Origin: DAHUYF01 sp035509275
GTDB taxonomy: Bacteria > Pseudomonadota > Alphaproteobacteria > ATCC43930 > CGMCC-115725
Length of the DNA: 11,340 bases
Assembly: GCA_035509275.1 (NCBI GenBank)
Contig: DATJLU010000144.1
Coordinates: 1 to 11,340 of the forward strand
Direction: 5' to 3'
The translations under genes and the position numbers were made by a program. Below the pieces are notes generated by a model. It searched no databases and was not told the origin of the DNA. It saw only the letters and a program-made list of their open reading frames with translations. Of this stretch, positions 1-6,295 are shown piece after piece. The number at the start of each line of letters is the position of its first letter. The first letter of the stretch is position 1.

Positions 1-98
1 CGCGAAAGTCCCTCGCCAAAATCGACAGGCCGCCAGACGTCCACCCCTCCAAGCCCACGCCCCATTCGCTCAACCAGTTGGAGCTCGCCTATGCCTGA
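1..98 (+). CDS. C-terminal end of an unidentified protein (5' end outside window)
   Basis: Reading from position 3, this frame is open from the left edge to a TGA at 96-98. It encodes about 31 residues ending in SLNQLELAYA. About 26 of the 31 third codon positions are G or C, well above the other frames I compared here. That matches the strong third-position bias of the real genes in this window and is the main reason for calling it coding. The tail is rich in Pro and polar residues (DRPPDVHPSKPTPH), as in a disordered C-terminus. I do not recognise the family and assign no function. The opposite strand is also open here and could encode a short peptide running off the edge, but its codon bias is much weaker (about 19 of 30). 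Confidence 0.4.
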   Translation, partial: RKSLAKIDRPPDVHPSKPTPHSLNQLELAYA

Positions 99-120
99 TT
101 TTCCCCGGACAGCCCTGCGC

Positions 121-136
121 TTTCGCGGGAATGACG
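121..136 (+). repeat. 16-bp repeat half-unit TTTCGCGGGAATGACG, copy 1
   Basis: The 16 bases are identical, in the same orientation, to 4793-4808 upstream of hmgA. The sequence looks like one arm plus flank of the common alphaproteobacterial intergenic palindrome in which CCCGCGAAAGCGGG is followed or preceded by ATGACG. Here the matching left arm is missing or degraded. Both copies lie beside the larger composite repeat (221-360 and 4622-4744). Confidence 0.6.
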
Positions 137-167
137 GAATAATTTGATTTTGCTTTAGAGTTCGTCG

Positions 168-185
168 CCCCCGCGAAAGCGGGGG
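168..185. repeat. Perfect hairpin repeat, 7-bp stem with GAAA loop
   Basis: CCCCCGC at 168-174 pairs perfectly with GCGGGGG at 179-185 around a GAAA loop at 175-178. As RNA from the plus strand this is a GNRA tetraloop on an all-G/C stem. The flanks (CGTCG before, TCCAT after) fit the standard intergenic palindrome family. It is probably a dispersed REP-like repeat. It has no T-run, so it is not called a terminator. Confidence 0.75.
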
Positions 186-220
186 TCCATTTCCGAGCCG
201 CACGATAGTCAGCGAAAGCA

Positions 221-360
221 CCTTGCCCGCGATTCCTTCACACACTCGAAAGCGGGCATCCAGGAGCTTCAGCCCCGATGAGCGGAGCGCGTGGCTCTGG
301 GTCCCCGCTTTCGCGGGGACGGCGGAAAGGGGGTTTTGGGATTACAGGGTTTTTAGAGAT
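221..360 (+). repeat. Composite dispersed repeat, copy A (inverted copy at 4622-4744)
   Basis: This block matches the reverse complement of 4622-4744 over most of its length. Three strong patches align: CCTTGCCCGCGA (221-232), a 35-bp core at 255-289 with one mismatch to 4693-4727, and a 26-bp arm at 303-328 with one mismatch to 4654-4679. Weaker similarity continues through a TTGGGAT...CAG.GTTT...GAGATG tail to about 360. Copy A carries about 17 extra bases after the first patch. It contains a perfect 8-bp hairpin at 301-320 (GTCCCCGC, TTTC loop, GCGGGGAC). No protein is encoded, so it looks like a non-autonomous structured element. Confidence 0.75.
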
Positions 361-389
361 GCGCCCGTACCGAACGGCGTTGCGTGCGG

Positions 390-1766
390 CTACTCCGCCG
401 CAGCGGCCTTCGGCTCCGGCATCTTATCGCGCAGGGTGACGAACTCTTCGGCCGCGGTCGGGTGGATGCCGATGGTGCGGTCGAACTGGCGCTTGGTTGC
501 GCCGCAGGTGATGGCGATCGCCAGCCCCTGGATGATCTCGGGCGCGTCGGCGCCGAGCATGTGGCAGCCGAGCACGCGATCGCTCTGGCGATCGACCACC
601 AGCTTCATCAAGGTGCGCTCCTCGCGGCCGGAGAGGGTGTGCTTCATCGGCCGGAAGCGCGTGCAATAGATATCGACCGCGCCGTAGCGCCGCCGCGCCT
701 CGGCCTCGGTGAGGCCGACCGTGCCGATCGGCGGCTGGCTGAACACGGCGGTCGCGACATTCTCGTGGTCGATCTTGATCGGGTTGCGGTTGAAGAGAGT
801 CTCGGCCAGCGCCCTGCCCTCGGCGATCGCCACCGGCGTGAGGTTGAGCCGGTCGGTCACGTCACCCACCGCATAGACATGCGGCAGGCTGCTGCGCGCC
901 CATTCATCGACCGCGACCGCCTTTTCCTCGTTGAGGACCACGCCGGCCTCCTCGAGGCCGATGCCGCGCGTGTTCGGGCGGCGGCCGGTCGCGTACATCA
1001 CGAGATCGGCCGACAACGTCTCGCCCTGCGCCGTGGTGAGGTCGAAGCCGTGAGCGCGCTTCTCGATGCGCGTCACCTGAGTGCGCGCGCGGATCTCGAT
1101 CCCGCGCCGGCGGAGCTCCTGCGCGAGGCCGACGCGGAGGTCGTCGTCGAAGCCGGTGAGCAGCTCCTCGCCGCGGATGACGAGGGTGACCTCGGCGCCG
1201 AGGCCGTGGAAAATCCCGGCGAACTCGACGGCGATGTAGCCGCCGCCGACGACGATGATGCGGCGCGGCAGGTGCGGCAGGTCGAGCGCCTCGTTCGAGG
1301 TGATGGCGTGCTCGATACCGGGGATTGCCGGCATCACGGGATGGGCGCCGGTCGCAATCAGGATGTTGGCGGCGGTGACGCGCTGGCCGGCGATCTCGAC
1401 GGTATGCGGATCGGCGAGCACGGCGCGGCCTTCGAAGAGGCGGACGCCGGAATTGCGCAAGAGGTCGCGATAGACGCCTTCGAGGCGGTCGATCTCACGG
1501 TTCTTGGCGGCGATGAGCGCGGCCCAATCATGCACCGGCGGCGCCACCGTCCAGCCGAACCCGGGCGCCTCGGCGAAGGCATCGGCGAATTGCGCGCCGT
1601 AGACAAGGAGCTTCTTGGGCACGCAGCCGCGGATGACGCAGGTGCCGCCGACGCGGCTTTCCTCGCAGATCGCCACCTTGGCGCCATACGAGCCGGCCCG
1701 GCGCGACGAGGCGACGCCGCCCGACCCTGCGCCGATGGTGATCATGTCGAAATCGTATCGTGCCAT
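390..1766 (-). CDS. gor: Glutathione-disulfide reductase (FAD, NADPH)
   Basis: This 458-residue cytosolic flavoenzyme of the pyridine nucleotide-disulfide oxidoreductase family reduces GSSG to two GSH with NADPH. The N-terminus has the FAD-binding motif GAGSGG at residues 12-17. The redox-active disulfide lies in GGTCVIRGCVPKK, with Cys43 and Cys48. The CVIRGCVPKK form is typical of glutathione reductase rather than dihydrolipoamide dehydrogenase (usually CLNVGCIPSK). A second Rossmann motif, VVGGGYIAVE, followed by VIRGEELL supplies Arg as expected for NADPH. The C-terminal dimerisation domain ends with HPTAAEE (His435, Glu440/441), which gives the catalytic His-Glu pair. Length is normal for the family. 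The ATG at 1766 has a GAGG-like site about five bases upstream. It lies downstream of the dehydrogenase gene on the same strand, separated by 272 bp with a large inverted repeat, so it probably has its own promoter. Trypanothione reductase-like activity is an unlikely alternative. Confidence 0.93.
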   Translation of the reverse strand: MARYDFDMITIGAGSGGVASSRRAGSYGAKVAICEESRVGGTCVIRGCVPKKLLVYGAQFADAFAEAPGFGWTVAPPVHDWAALIAAKNREIDRLEGVYRDLLRNSGVRLFEGRAVLADPHTVEIAGQRVTAANILIATGAHPVMPAIPGIEHAITSNEALDLPHLPRRIIVVGGGYIAVEFAGIFHGLGAEVTLVIRGEELLTGFDDDLRVGLAQELRRRGIEIRARTQVTRIEKRAHGFDLTTAQGETLSADLVMYATGRRPNTRGIGLEEAGVVLNEEKAVAVDEWARSSLPHVYAVGDVTDRLNLTPVAIAEGRALAETLFNRNPIKIDHENVATAVFSQPPIGTVGLTEAEARRRYGAVDIYCTRFRPMKHTLSGREERTLMKLVVDRQSDRVLGCHMLGADAPEIIQGLAIAITCGATKRQFDRTIGIHPTAAEEFVTLRDKMPEPKAAAAE

Positions 1767-2038
1767 GCTGCCTCGCTCGCGCCGCCAGACGCGCGCCCAG
1801 CCTACCCGCCGATCCGGCCGGGCTCAACGGGTTGCGCGTCGGGGGAATAAATAAGCGCGGCACGCGCCTCCCGAGCGCATGGCAGCCATCAGGCAAGCGC
1901 AAGCCGGTTTGTTGGTTCACCACAGAGGCACGGAGACACAGCGAAGAGGGTTTAGGGCGCGAAGCGCGCCATTTTGTTTGCTTCTCCGTGCCTCTGTGCC
2001 TCTGTGGTCAGCTTTCCGATTTGGCGTAGCGCCCCGCC
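1767..2038. other. Intergenic region between gabD and gor with a large inverted repeat
   Basis: No supported gene is present. About half is the 'CCACAGAGGC' inverted repeat described at 1920-2007. The rest (1767-1919) lies upstream of gor and should hold its promoter. An AT-rich patch TTATTTATTC on the minus strand (about 1847-1856) is the only visible -10 candidate, and I could not find a convincing -35 for it. Confidence 0.5.
1920..2007. repeat. Large inverted repeat of the CCACAGAGGCAC family with internal hairpin
   Basis: The 28-bp arms at 1920-1947 and 1980-2007 are inverted copies agreeing at about 23 of 28 positions. The outer 12 bases (CCACAGAGGCAC) match perfectly. The right arm includes a tandem TGCCTCTG duplication. 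Between the arms sits a second perfect hairpin, GGCGCG (1956-1961), AAG loop, CGCGCC (1965-1970). Elements with arms of this sequence are dispersed in many unrelated bacterial genomes. The structure lies just downstream of gabD and could stabilise or end its transcript, which is inference. No open frame inside it is credible. Confidence 0.8.
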
Positions 2039-3496
2039 TCAGGAGCTGACGCCGCCCATGCAGAGGTATTTGACTTCGAGGAACTCCTCGATGCCGTATT
2101 TCGAGCCTTCGCGGCCGAGGCCGCTTTCCTTGACGCCGCCGAAGGGCGCCACTTCGGTCGAGATGATGCCTTCGTTGATGCCCACAATGCCGTATTCGAG
2201 CGCCTCGGCGACGCGCCAGACGCGGTTCAAGTCGCGGCTGTAGAAATAGGCGGCGAGGCCGAACTCGGTGTCGTTGGCCATGCGGATCGCTTCGTCATCG
2301 GTCTTGAAGCGGAAAAGCGGCGCCACCGGCCCGAAAGTCTCCTCGCGGGTGACGATCATGTCGGTGGTGACGTCGGCGAGCACGGTCGGCTCGTAGAAAC
2401 TGCCGCCGAGCGCGTGGCGGTGGCCGCCGACGACCACGCGCGCGCCTTTCTTGAGGGCATCGCCGACATGCTCCTCGACCTTCTCGATCGCCTTCATGTC
2501 GATGAGCGGCCCGATCACGGTGCCGGCCTCGACGCCGGTGCCGACCTTCATCGCCTTCACCGTGTCGGCGAGCTTCTTGGCAAACGCGTCATAGACGCCG
2601 TCCTGCACCAGGAGGCGGTTGGCGCAGACGCAGGTCTGGCCGGCATTGCGATATTTGGACGCGATGGCGCCTTTCACCGCGGCATCGAGATCGGCATCGT
2701 CGAAGACGATGAACGGCGCGTTGCCGCCGAGCTCGAGCGACAGCTTCTTCACCGTGCCGGCGCATTGCTCCATCAGCAGCTTGCCGACTTCGGTCGAGCC
2801 GGTGAAGGTGAGCTTGCGCACGATCGGGTTCGAGGTCATCTCGCCGCCGATCTCCCTCGCGGAACCGGTGACGCAGGAAAACACGCCTTTGGGCACGCCG
2901 GCGCGCTCGGCGAGCTCGCACAAAGCCAGCGCCGAGAACGGCGTCTGCGTCGCCGGCTTCAGCACCATGGTGCAGCCCGATGCCAGCGCCGGCCCCATCT
3001 TGCGCGTGATCATCGCCGCCGGGAAATTCCACGGCGTGATCGCGGCGCAAACCCCGATCGGCTGCTTCAGCACGACGATGCGCTTGTCGCGGCCGTGACC
3101 GGGGATGGTGTCGCCGTAAACGCGCTTGCCCTCCTCGCCGAACCACTCGATGAAGGAGGCGGCATAGGCGATCTCGCCGCGCGATTCCGTGAGCGGCTTG
3201 CCCTGCTCCGCCGTCATCAGCTGCGCCAGGTCTTCCTGGTTCGCCATCATCAGGTCGAAGAGCTTGCGCAGCACGGCGGCGCGCTCCTTGCCGGTGCGGG
3301 CGCGCCATTCCGGCAGTGCGCGTTCGGCCGCCTCGATGGCGCGGCGCGTCTCGTCGGCGCCCATTTTCGGCACATGGCCGAGGATGGTGTTATCGGCGGG
3401 GTTGTTGACCGGGATGGTCTCGCGGTTGCCGGCATCGACCCAAACGCCGTCGATATAGCATTGCTGGCGGAAGAGCTTCTGGTCCTTGAGCTGCAT
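2039..3496 (-). CDS. gabD: NAD(P)-dependent succinate-semialdehyde dehydrogenase
   Basis: This is a 485-residue cytosolic aldehyde dehydrogenase that oxidises succinate semialdehyde to succinate, the last step of GABA breakdown into the TCA cycle. The cofactor-binding motif TPWNFPAAMITRK holds Asn157. The general base Glu255 is in LELGGNAP, and the nucleophile Cys289 is in NAGQTCVCANR. The close pair Cys289/Cys291 resembles GabD proteins, in which a nearby second Cys can form a regulatory disulfide. The end PFGGVKESGLGREGSKYGIEEFLEVKY is the classic SSADH signature, and length is close to the ~482 residues usual for GabD. The start at 3496 is fixed by GGGAGG at 3503-3508, six bases upstream. 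No GABA transaminase gene is adjacent. It lies 52 bp after bioB on the same strand. Glutarate-semialdehyde dehydrogenase is the main alternative substrate assignment. Confidence 0.9.
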   Translation of the reverse strand: MQLKDQKLFRQQCYIDGVWVDAGNRETIPVNNPADNTILGHVPKMGADETRRAIEAAERALPEWRARTGKERAAVLRKLFDLMMANQEDLAQLMTAEQGKPLTESRGEIAYAASFIEWFGEEGKRVYGDTIPGHGRDKRIVVLKQPIGVCAAITPWNFPAAMITRKMGPALASGCTMVLKPATQTPFSALALCELAERAGVPKGVFSCVTGSAREIGGEMTSNPIVRKLTFTGSTEVGKLLMEQCAGTVKKLSLELGGNAPFIVFDDADLDAAVKGAIASKYRNAGQTCVCANRLLVQDGVYDAFAKKLADTVKAMKVGTGVEAGTVIGPLIDMKAIEKVEEHVGDALKKGARVVVGGHRHALGGSFYEPTVLADVTTDMIVTREETFGPVAPLFRFKTDDEAIRMANDTEFGLAAYFYSRDLNRVWRVAEALEYGIVGINEGIISTEVAPFGGVKESGLGREGSKYGIEEFLEVKYLCMGGVSS

Positions 3497-3525
3497 CTGA
3501 CACCTCCCATTGCCCGTTTCCGGCG

Positions 3526-3531
3526 ACTATA
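3526..3531 (-). promoter_or_regulatory. Possible -10 element for gabD
   Basis: On the minus strand these bases read TATAGT, four of six matches to a sigma70 -10 box. They lie in the 52-bp gap between bioB and gabD, about 30 bases before the gabD start. No good -35 is visible at 16-18 bp spacing; the candidate region falls in the end of bioB. The call is weak, and gabD may instead be co-transcribed with bioB. Confidence 0.2.
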
Positions 3532-3548
3532 GCAGGTGAACGCCTGCG

Positions 3549-4529
3549 TCAGAGCGGCATTGCCACCAGCCCCAGCCGATCGAAAAGGCGGCGGTCGCGC
3601 TCATGCTCGGGGTTGGCCGTGGTCAGCAGCTTCTCGCCGGAAAAGATCGAGTTGGCGCCGGCGAGGAAGCAGAGCGCCTGCGTCTCGTCGCTCATCTCCT
3701 GCCGCCCGGCCGAAAGCCGCACCATCGAGGCCGGCATGGCGATGCGGGCGACGGCGATCATGCGCACGAAGTCGATGGGATCGGGCTTGCGCGCGCCGGC
3801 GAGCGGCGTGCCCGCGACCTGCACCAGCATGTTGATCGGCACGCTCTCGGGATGGACGGGCAGCGTCGCCAGCATAGAGATGAGGCCGACGCGGTCCTCG
3901 AGGCTCTCGCCCATGCCGACAATGCCGCCGCAGCAGAGCTTGATGCCGGCATCGCGGATATGACCCAGCGTGTCGAGCCGATCCTGATAAGTCCGGGTGG
4001 TGATGATCTCGCCGTAGAATTCGGGCGAGGTGTCGAGGTTGTGATTGTAGTAGTCGAGCCCCGCGGCCTTGAGCCGCGCGGCTTGCACGCCGGTCAGCAT
4101 GCCGAGGGTGACGCAGCTCTCCATGCCGAGGGCGCGCACACCTTCGACCATGGCGCAGACGCCATCGAGATCATGGTCCTTGGGCGCGCGCCAGGCAGCG
4201 CCCATGCAAAAGCGCGTGGCGCCGCCCGCCTGCGCGGCGCGCGCCGCGGCCAGCGCCGCGTCGACGCTGGTGAGCTTCGAGGCGTCGACGCCGGTGTCGA
4301 AATGAGCGCTTTGCGGGCAATAGGCGCAATCCTCGGGGCAGCCGCCGGTCTTGATCGAGAGCAAGGTCGAGACCTGCACTTCGGCGGGATCGAAGAATTG
4401 GCGGTGCACCGTCTGCGCGCGGAAGATCAATTCGGGCAGTGGCAACTCGAACAGGGCGCGCAGCTCGGCGCGGCTCCAATCGTGGCGCATCACGGTGAGG
4501 CTCTCGCCGTTTGGAATTCCCTTCGCCAT
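3549..4529 (-). CDS. bioB: Biotin synthase (radical SAM)
   Basis: BioB inserts sulfur into dethiobiotin to make biotin, using S-adenosylmethionine and two iron-sulfur clusters, in the cytosol. With the start chosen here it has 326 residues, normal for the family. The radical-SAM [4Fe-4S] motif GGCPEDCAYCPQS gives Cys64, Cys68 and Cys71. The expected [2Fe-2S] ligands are present: Cys108 (RFCMG), Cys139 (ESCVTLGML), Cys199 (LCCGGIVGMGE) and Arg271 in VRLSAGR. YNHNLDTSPEFYG is also diagnostic. I chose the ATG at 4529 because a G-rich stretch (GGGGGG) lies about seven bases upstream. An ATG at 4574 and one at 4490 (just before RHDWSRAEL) are alternatives, and the latter also matches where homology starts. 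bioF, bioD and bioA are not in the window. No BioR-type TTATCTATAA operator was seen upstream. Confidence 0.93.
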   Translation of the reverse strand: MAKGIPNGESLTVMRHDWSRAELRALFELPLPELIFRAQTVHRQFFDPAEVQVSTLLSIKTGGCPEDCAYCPQSAHFDTGVDASKLTSVDAALAAARAAQAGGATRFCMGAAWRAPKDHDLDGVCAMVEGVRALGMESCVTLGMLTGVQAARLKAAGLDYYNHNLDTSPEFYGEIITTRTYQDRLDTLGHIRDAGIKLCCGGIVGMGESLEDRVGLISMLATLPVHPESVPINMLVQVAGTPLAGARKPDPIDFVRMIAVARIAMPASMVRLSAGRQEMSDETQALCFLAGANSIFSGEKLLTTANPEHERDRRLFDRLGLVAMPL

Positions 4530-4621
4530 CGACACGCCCCCCATTGCCCGCTGCCAGCAGCCGTACAGGATCAAATGGAACGGCTCCTCTTCGTACCCCG
4601 CGACAGCGGTACATCATATAC

Positions 4622-4744
4622 ACATCTCGACAAACACTGCGATCCCAACGTCTTTTCCGCCGTCGCCGCGAAAGCGGGGAGCCAGGGGGATACGCTCCGC
4701 TCATCGGGGCTGAAACTCCTGGATGCCGGCCTTCGCGGGCAAGG
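4622..4744 (-). repeat. Composite dispersed repeat, copy B (inverted relative to 221-360)
   Basis: Read on the minus strand, this repeats the order of copy A: CCTTGCCCGCGA (4733-4744), the 35-bp core (4693-4727, one mismatch), the CCCCGCTTTCGCGG-type arm (4654-4679, one mismatch) and the GAGATG tail near 4622. The spacer between core and arm differs from copy A. The hairpin is weaker here: only CCGC (4666-4669), GAAA loop and GCGG (4674-4677) pair without a mismatch. It lies about 50-200 bp upstream of bioB on the bioB strand, so it may be part of, or close to, the bioB leader. Confidence 0.75.
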
Positions 4745-4792
4745 CGAAACTTGAGGCGTCAGTCGCCGTGCGATTTGTGCGCTCCGTAGCGA

Positions 4793-4808
4793 TTTCGCGG
4801 GAATGACG
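4793..4808 (+). repeat. 16-bp repeat half-unit TTTCGCGGGAATGACG, copy 2
   Basis: Identical to 121-136 and in the same orientation, although the composite repeats beside each of them are inverted relative to one another. It overlaps the first ATG (4803) of the extended hmgA frame, one reason to reject that start. Confidence 0.6.
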
Positions 4809-4826
4809 ACAAAGAAACCAAGCGAT

Positions 4827-4855
4827 TTGACCCATTCCTCAGCCATCGGCCGGAT
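4827..4855 (+). promoter_or_regulatory. Possible hmgA promoter
   Basis: TTGACC at 4827-4832 matches five of six bases of the sigma70 -35 consensus. At 17 bp spacing the downstream hexamer is CCGGAT, and GGATAG lies two bases further, both poor -10 boxes. Position, about 100 bp before the hmgA start, is plausible. The weak -10 would fit a promoter that needs an activator. Confidence 0.25.
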
Positions 4856-4919
4856 AGCGCCGCCGGCCTTTGCCCGTCAAGCGCGGGGGCTCGCGTTGCG
4901 TCCGTTCCGCCCTCGCCCT

Positions 4920-4934
4920 ACGATCGGGGATCGT
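4920..4934. promoter_or_regulatory. Palindrome upstream of hmgA, possible operator
   Basis: ACGATC at 4920-4925 and GATCGT at 4929-4934 form a perfect inverted repeat with a GGG centre. It ends 18 bases before the hmgA ATG and just before its ribosome-binding site. It could be a regulator binding site, since hmg genes are commonly repressed in the absence of homogentisate, or a small mRNA hairpin. No regulator gene is nearby to support either. Confidence 0.3.
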
Positions 4935-4940
4935 CGAGAC

Positions 4941-4946
4941 GGGAGG
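4941..4946 (+). promoter_or_regulatory. Ribosome-binding site that decides the hmgA start
   Basis: GGGAGG lies six bases before the ATG at 4953. It supports this start over the in-frame ATG 150 bp upstream, which has no comparable site. Confidence 0.75.
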
Positions 4947-4952
4947 CTCGCC

Positions 4953-6284
4953 ATGGGCACGATGGTGAAATCGCCGGACGCCACGCAACGCTCCGCGGCG
5001 GCAATCACGTATCTCTCGGGCTTTGGCAATGAGCAGGCGACGGAAGCGGTGCCCGGCGCCTTGCCGCAGGGCCGCAACTCGCCGCAGCGGCCGCCCTTGG
5101 GACTCTATGCCGAGCAGATCAGCGGCACGCCCTTCACCGCGCCGCGCGCGGCCAACCGGCGGACCTGGATTTACCGCATCCGGCCTTCGGCGATGCACGG
5201 GCTTTATCGCCGCATCGACAACAAGCTGTTGCGCAGCGCGCCCTTCACCGAGGTCGAGGCGCCGCCCAACCGGCTGCGCTGGGACCCGCTGCCGCTGCCC
5301 GACGCGCCGACCGACTTTGTCGACGGGCTCGTGACCATCGCCGGCAATGGCGATGTCGGCGCGCGGGTCGGCGTCGGCATCCACCAATATCTCGCCAATC
5401 GCTCGATGCGCGACTGCTATTTCTGGAACGCCGATGGCGAGATGCTGCTGGTGCCGCAGCAGGGACGGCTCCGGCTCGACACCGAGCTCGGCCGCCTGGA
5501 AGCGGCGCCCGGCGAGATCGCGGTCGTGCCGCGCGGCATCAAGTTCCGCGTCGAGCTGCCGGACGGCGCGGGACGCGGCTTCATCCTCGAGAATTACGGC
5601 GCGCTGCTGCGCCTGCCGGAGCTGGGGCCGCTCGGCGCCAACGGGCTTGCCAATGCGCGCGATTTCCAAACGCCCGTCGCCGATTTCGAGGACCGCGACG
5701 CGCCGGTGCAGGTCGTGGTGAAGTTCGAGGGCAATCTCTGGGCCTCCGACTACGACCACTCGCCGCTCGACGTCGTCGCCTGGCACGGCACTTACGCGCC
5801 TTACAAATACGATCTCGCGCGCTTCAACACGATCGGCACGATCAGCTTCGACCATCCCGACCCGTCGATCTTCACCGTGCTCACCGCGCCGAGCGACACG
5901 CCCGGCACCGCCAACATCGATTTCGTCATCTTCCCGCCTCGCTGGCTCGTCGCCGAGGACACCTTCCGGCCGCCCTGGTTCCACCGCAACTACATGAACG
6001 AGTTCGTCGGGCTGATCCACGGCGTCTACGACGCCAAGGCCACCGGTTTCGTGCCGGGCGGCGCCAGCCTGCACAATTGCATGAGCGCGCATGGGCCCGA
6101 CACGCCGACCTTCGAAGCGGCGAGCAAGGCCGCGCTGCAGCCGCACAAGATCGACAACACCCTCGCCTTCATGTTCGAGACGCGCATGGTGTGCCGGCCG
6201 ACGCGCTTTGCGCTCGAGACGCCGGCGCTGCAGCGCGACTACGATGCCTGCTGGCAGGGCTTCCGCAAGATGTTTCAGGGCTGA
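4953..6284 (+). CDS. hmgA: Homogentisate 1,2-dioxygenase
   Basis: This 443-residue cytosolic Fe(II) dioxygenase opens the ring of homogentisate to maleylacetoacetate, the key step of tyrosine and phenylalanine catabolism. The N-terminus YLSGFGNEQATEAVPGALP and the following GRNSPQ...LYAEQ...FTAPR blocks are characteristic of the family. The iron ligands His344 and Glu350 (PWFHRNYMNE) and His380 (MSAHGPD) keep the spacing of the human enzyme (335, 341, 371). The proposed catalytic His301 is in FDHPDPS. Length is normal. The start at 4953 is chosen from the ribosome-binding site and from where family similarity begins. The SMP-30-type gene follows after 11 bp, so the two are probably co-transcribed. 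Genes for maleylacetoacetate isomerase and fumarylacetoacetase, common neighbours, are not in the window. Confidence 0.95.
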   Translation: MGTMVKSPDATQRSAAAITYLSGFGNEQATEAVPGALPQGRNSPQRPPLGLYAEQISGTPFTAPRAANRRTWIYRIRPSAMHGLYRRIDNKLLRSAPFTEVEAPPNRLRWDPLPLPDAPTDFVDGLVTIAGNGDVGARVGVGIHQYLANRSMRDCYFWNADGEMLLVPQQGRLRLDTELGRLEAAPGEIAVVPRGIKFRVELPDGAGRGFILENYGALLRLPELGPLGANGLANARDFQTPVADFEDRDAPVQVVVKFEGNLWASDYDHSPLDVVAWHGTYAPYKYDLARFNTIGTISFDHPDPSIFTVLTAPSDTPGTANIDFVIFPPRWLVAEDTFRPPWFHRNYMNEFVGLIHGVYDAKATGFVPGGASLHNCMSAHGPDTPTFEAASKAALQPHKIDNTLAFMFETRMVCRPTRFALETPALQRDYDACWQGFRKMFQG

Positions 6285-6286
6285 GG
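6283..6286 (+). promoter_or_regulatory. Ribosome-binding site overlapping the hmgA stop codon
   Basis: GAGG overlaps the last two bases of the hmgA TGA and sits nine bases before the ATG at 6296. This supports translational coupling of the two genes and decides the start of the second, whose frame is open well back into hmgA. Confidence 0.6.
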
Positions 6287-6295
6287 ACGCGCGCC

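Larger units (their letters stand above)
99..389. other. Gene-free intergenic region filled with palindromic repeats
   Basis: No credible gene is present in these ~290 bp between the left-edge gene tail and the end of the glutathione reductase gene. The open frames that cross it have no supported start and run into repeats. It contains a TTTCGCGGGAATGACG half-unit at 121-136, a perfect hairpin at 168-185, and a composite repeat at about 221-360 whose inverted second copy lies upstream of bioB. Two oppositely oriented genes converge on this region, so the hairpins may help end transcription. None has a good T-tract. Confidence 0.7.
4530..4952. other. Divergent intergenic region between bioB and hmgA
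   Basis: This ~420-bp region separates two divergent genes. It holds the inverted composite repeat (4622-4744), a repeat half-unit (4793-4808), a possible -35-like TTGACC (4827-4832) and a palindrome (4920-4934) before hmgA. The hmgA frame stays open upstream as far as an ATG at 4803, but that stretch lies next to repeat sequence and does not resemble homogentisate dioxygenase. The bioB promoter should lie within about 4540-4640, where the minus strand has an AT-rich TATATGATG patch without a clear -35. Confidence 0.5.

Noticed and set aside
301..320. Hairpin as intrinsic terminator of gor
   Set aside because: The stem is perfect, but neither strand has a T-run directly after it, and the same structure recurs elsewhere as a dispersed repeat.
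384..1850. 488-codon open frame on the plus strand opposite gor
   Set aside because: It is a shadow frame caused by high G/C codon bias. Its translation is a low-complexity Ala/Arg/Asp/Glu mixture, while the minus strand encodes a complete glutathione reductase with all catalytic motifs.
2414..3532. Long plus-strand open frame opposite gabD
   Set aside because: Shadow of the dehydrogenase gene. It shows no recognisable motifs and an Arg/His/Ala/Gly-rich translation.
3532..3547. GCAGG...CCTGC hairpin as bioB terminator
   Set aside because: A five-base stem without a T-tract is expected by chance in sequence of this composition.
3603..4754. Long plus-strand open frame opposite bioB
   Set aside because: Shadow of bioB that also runs into the composite repeat. 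It has no plausible start or protein-like character.
4803..4952. N-terminal extension of hmgA from an ATG at 4803
   Set aside because: The first ATG overlaps a repeat half-unit, no ribosome-binding site precedes it, and the extra 50 residues do not resemble the family. GGGAGG supports the ATG at 4953.
4839..6146. Long minus-strand open frame opposite hmgA
   Set aside because: Shadow of hmgA. The plus strand carries the full set of iron ligands of homogentisate dioxygenase.
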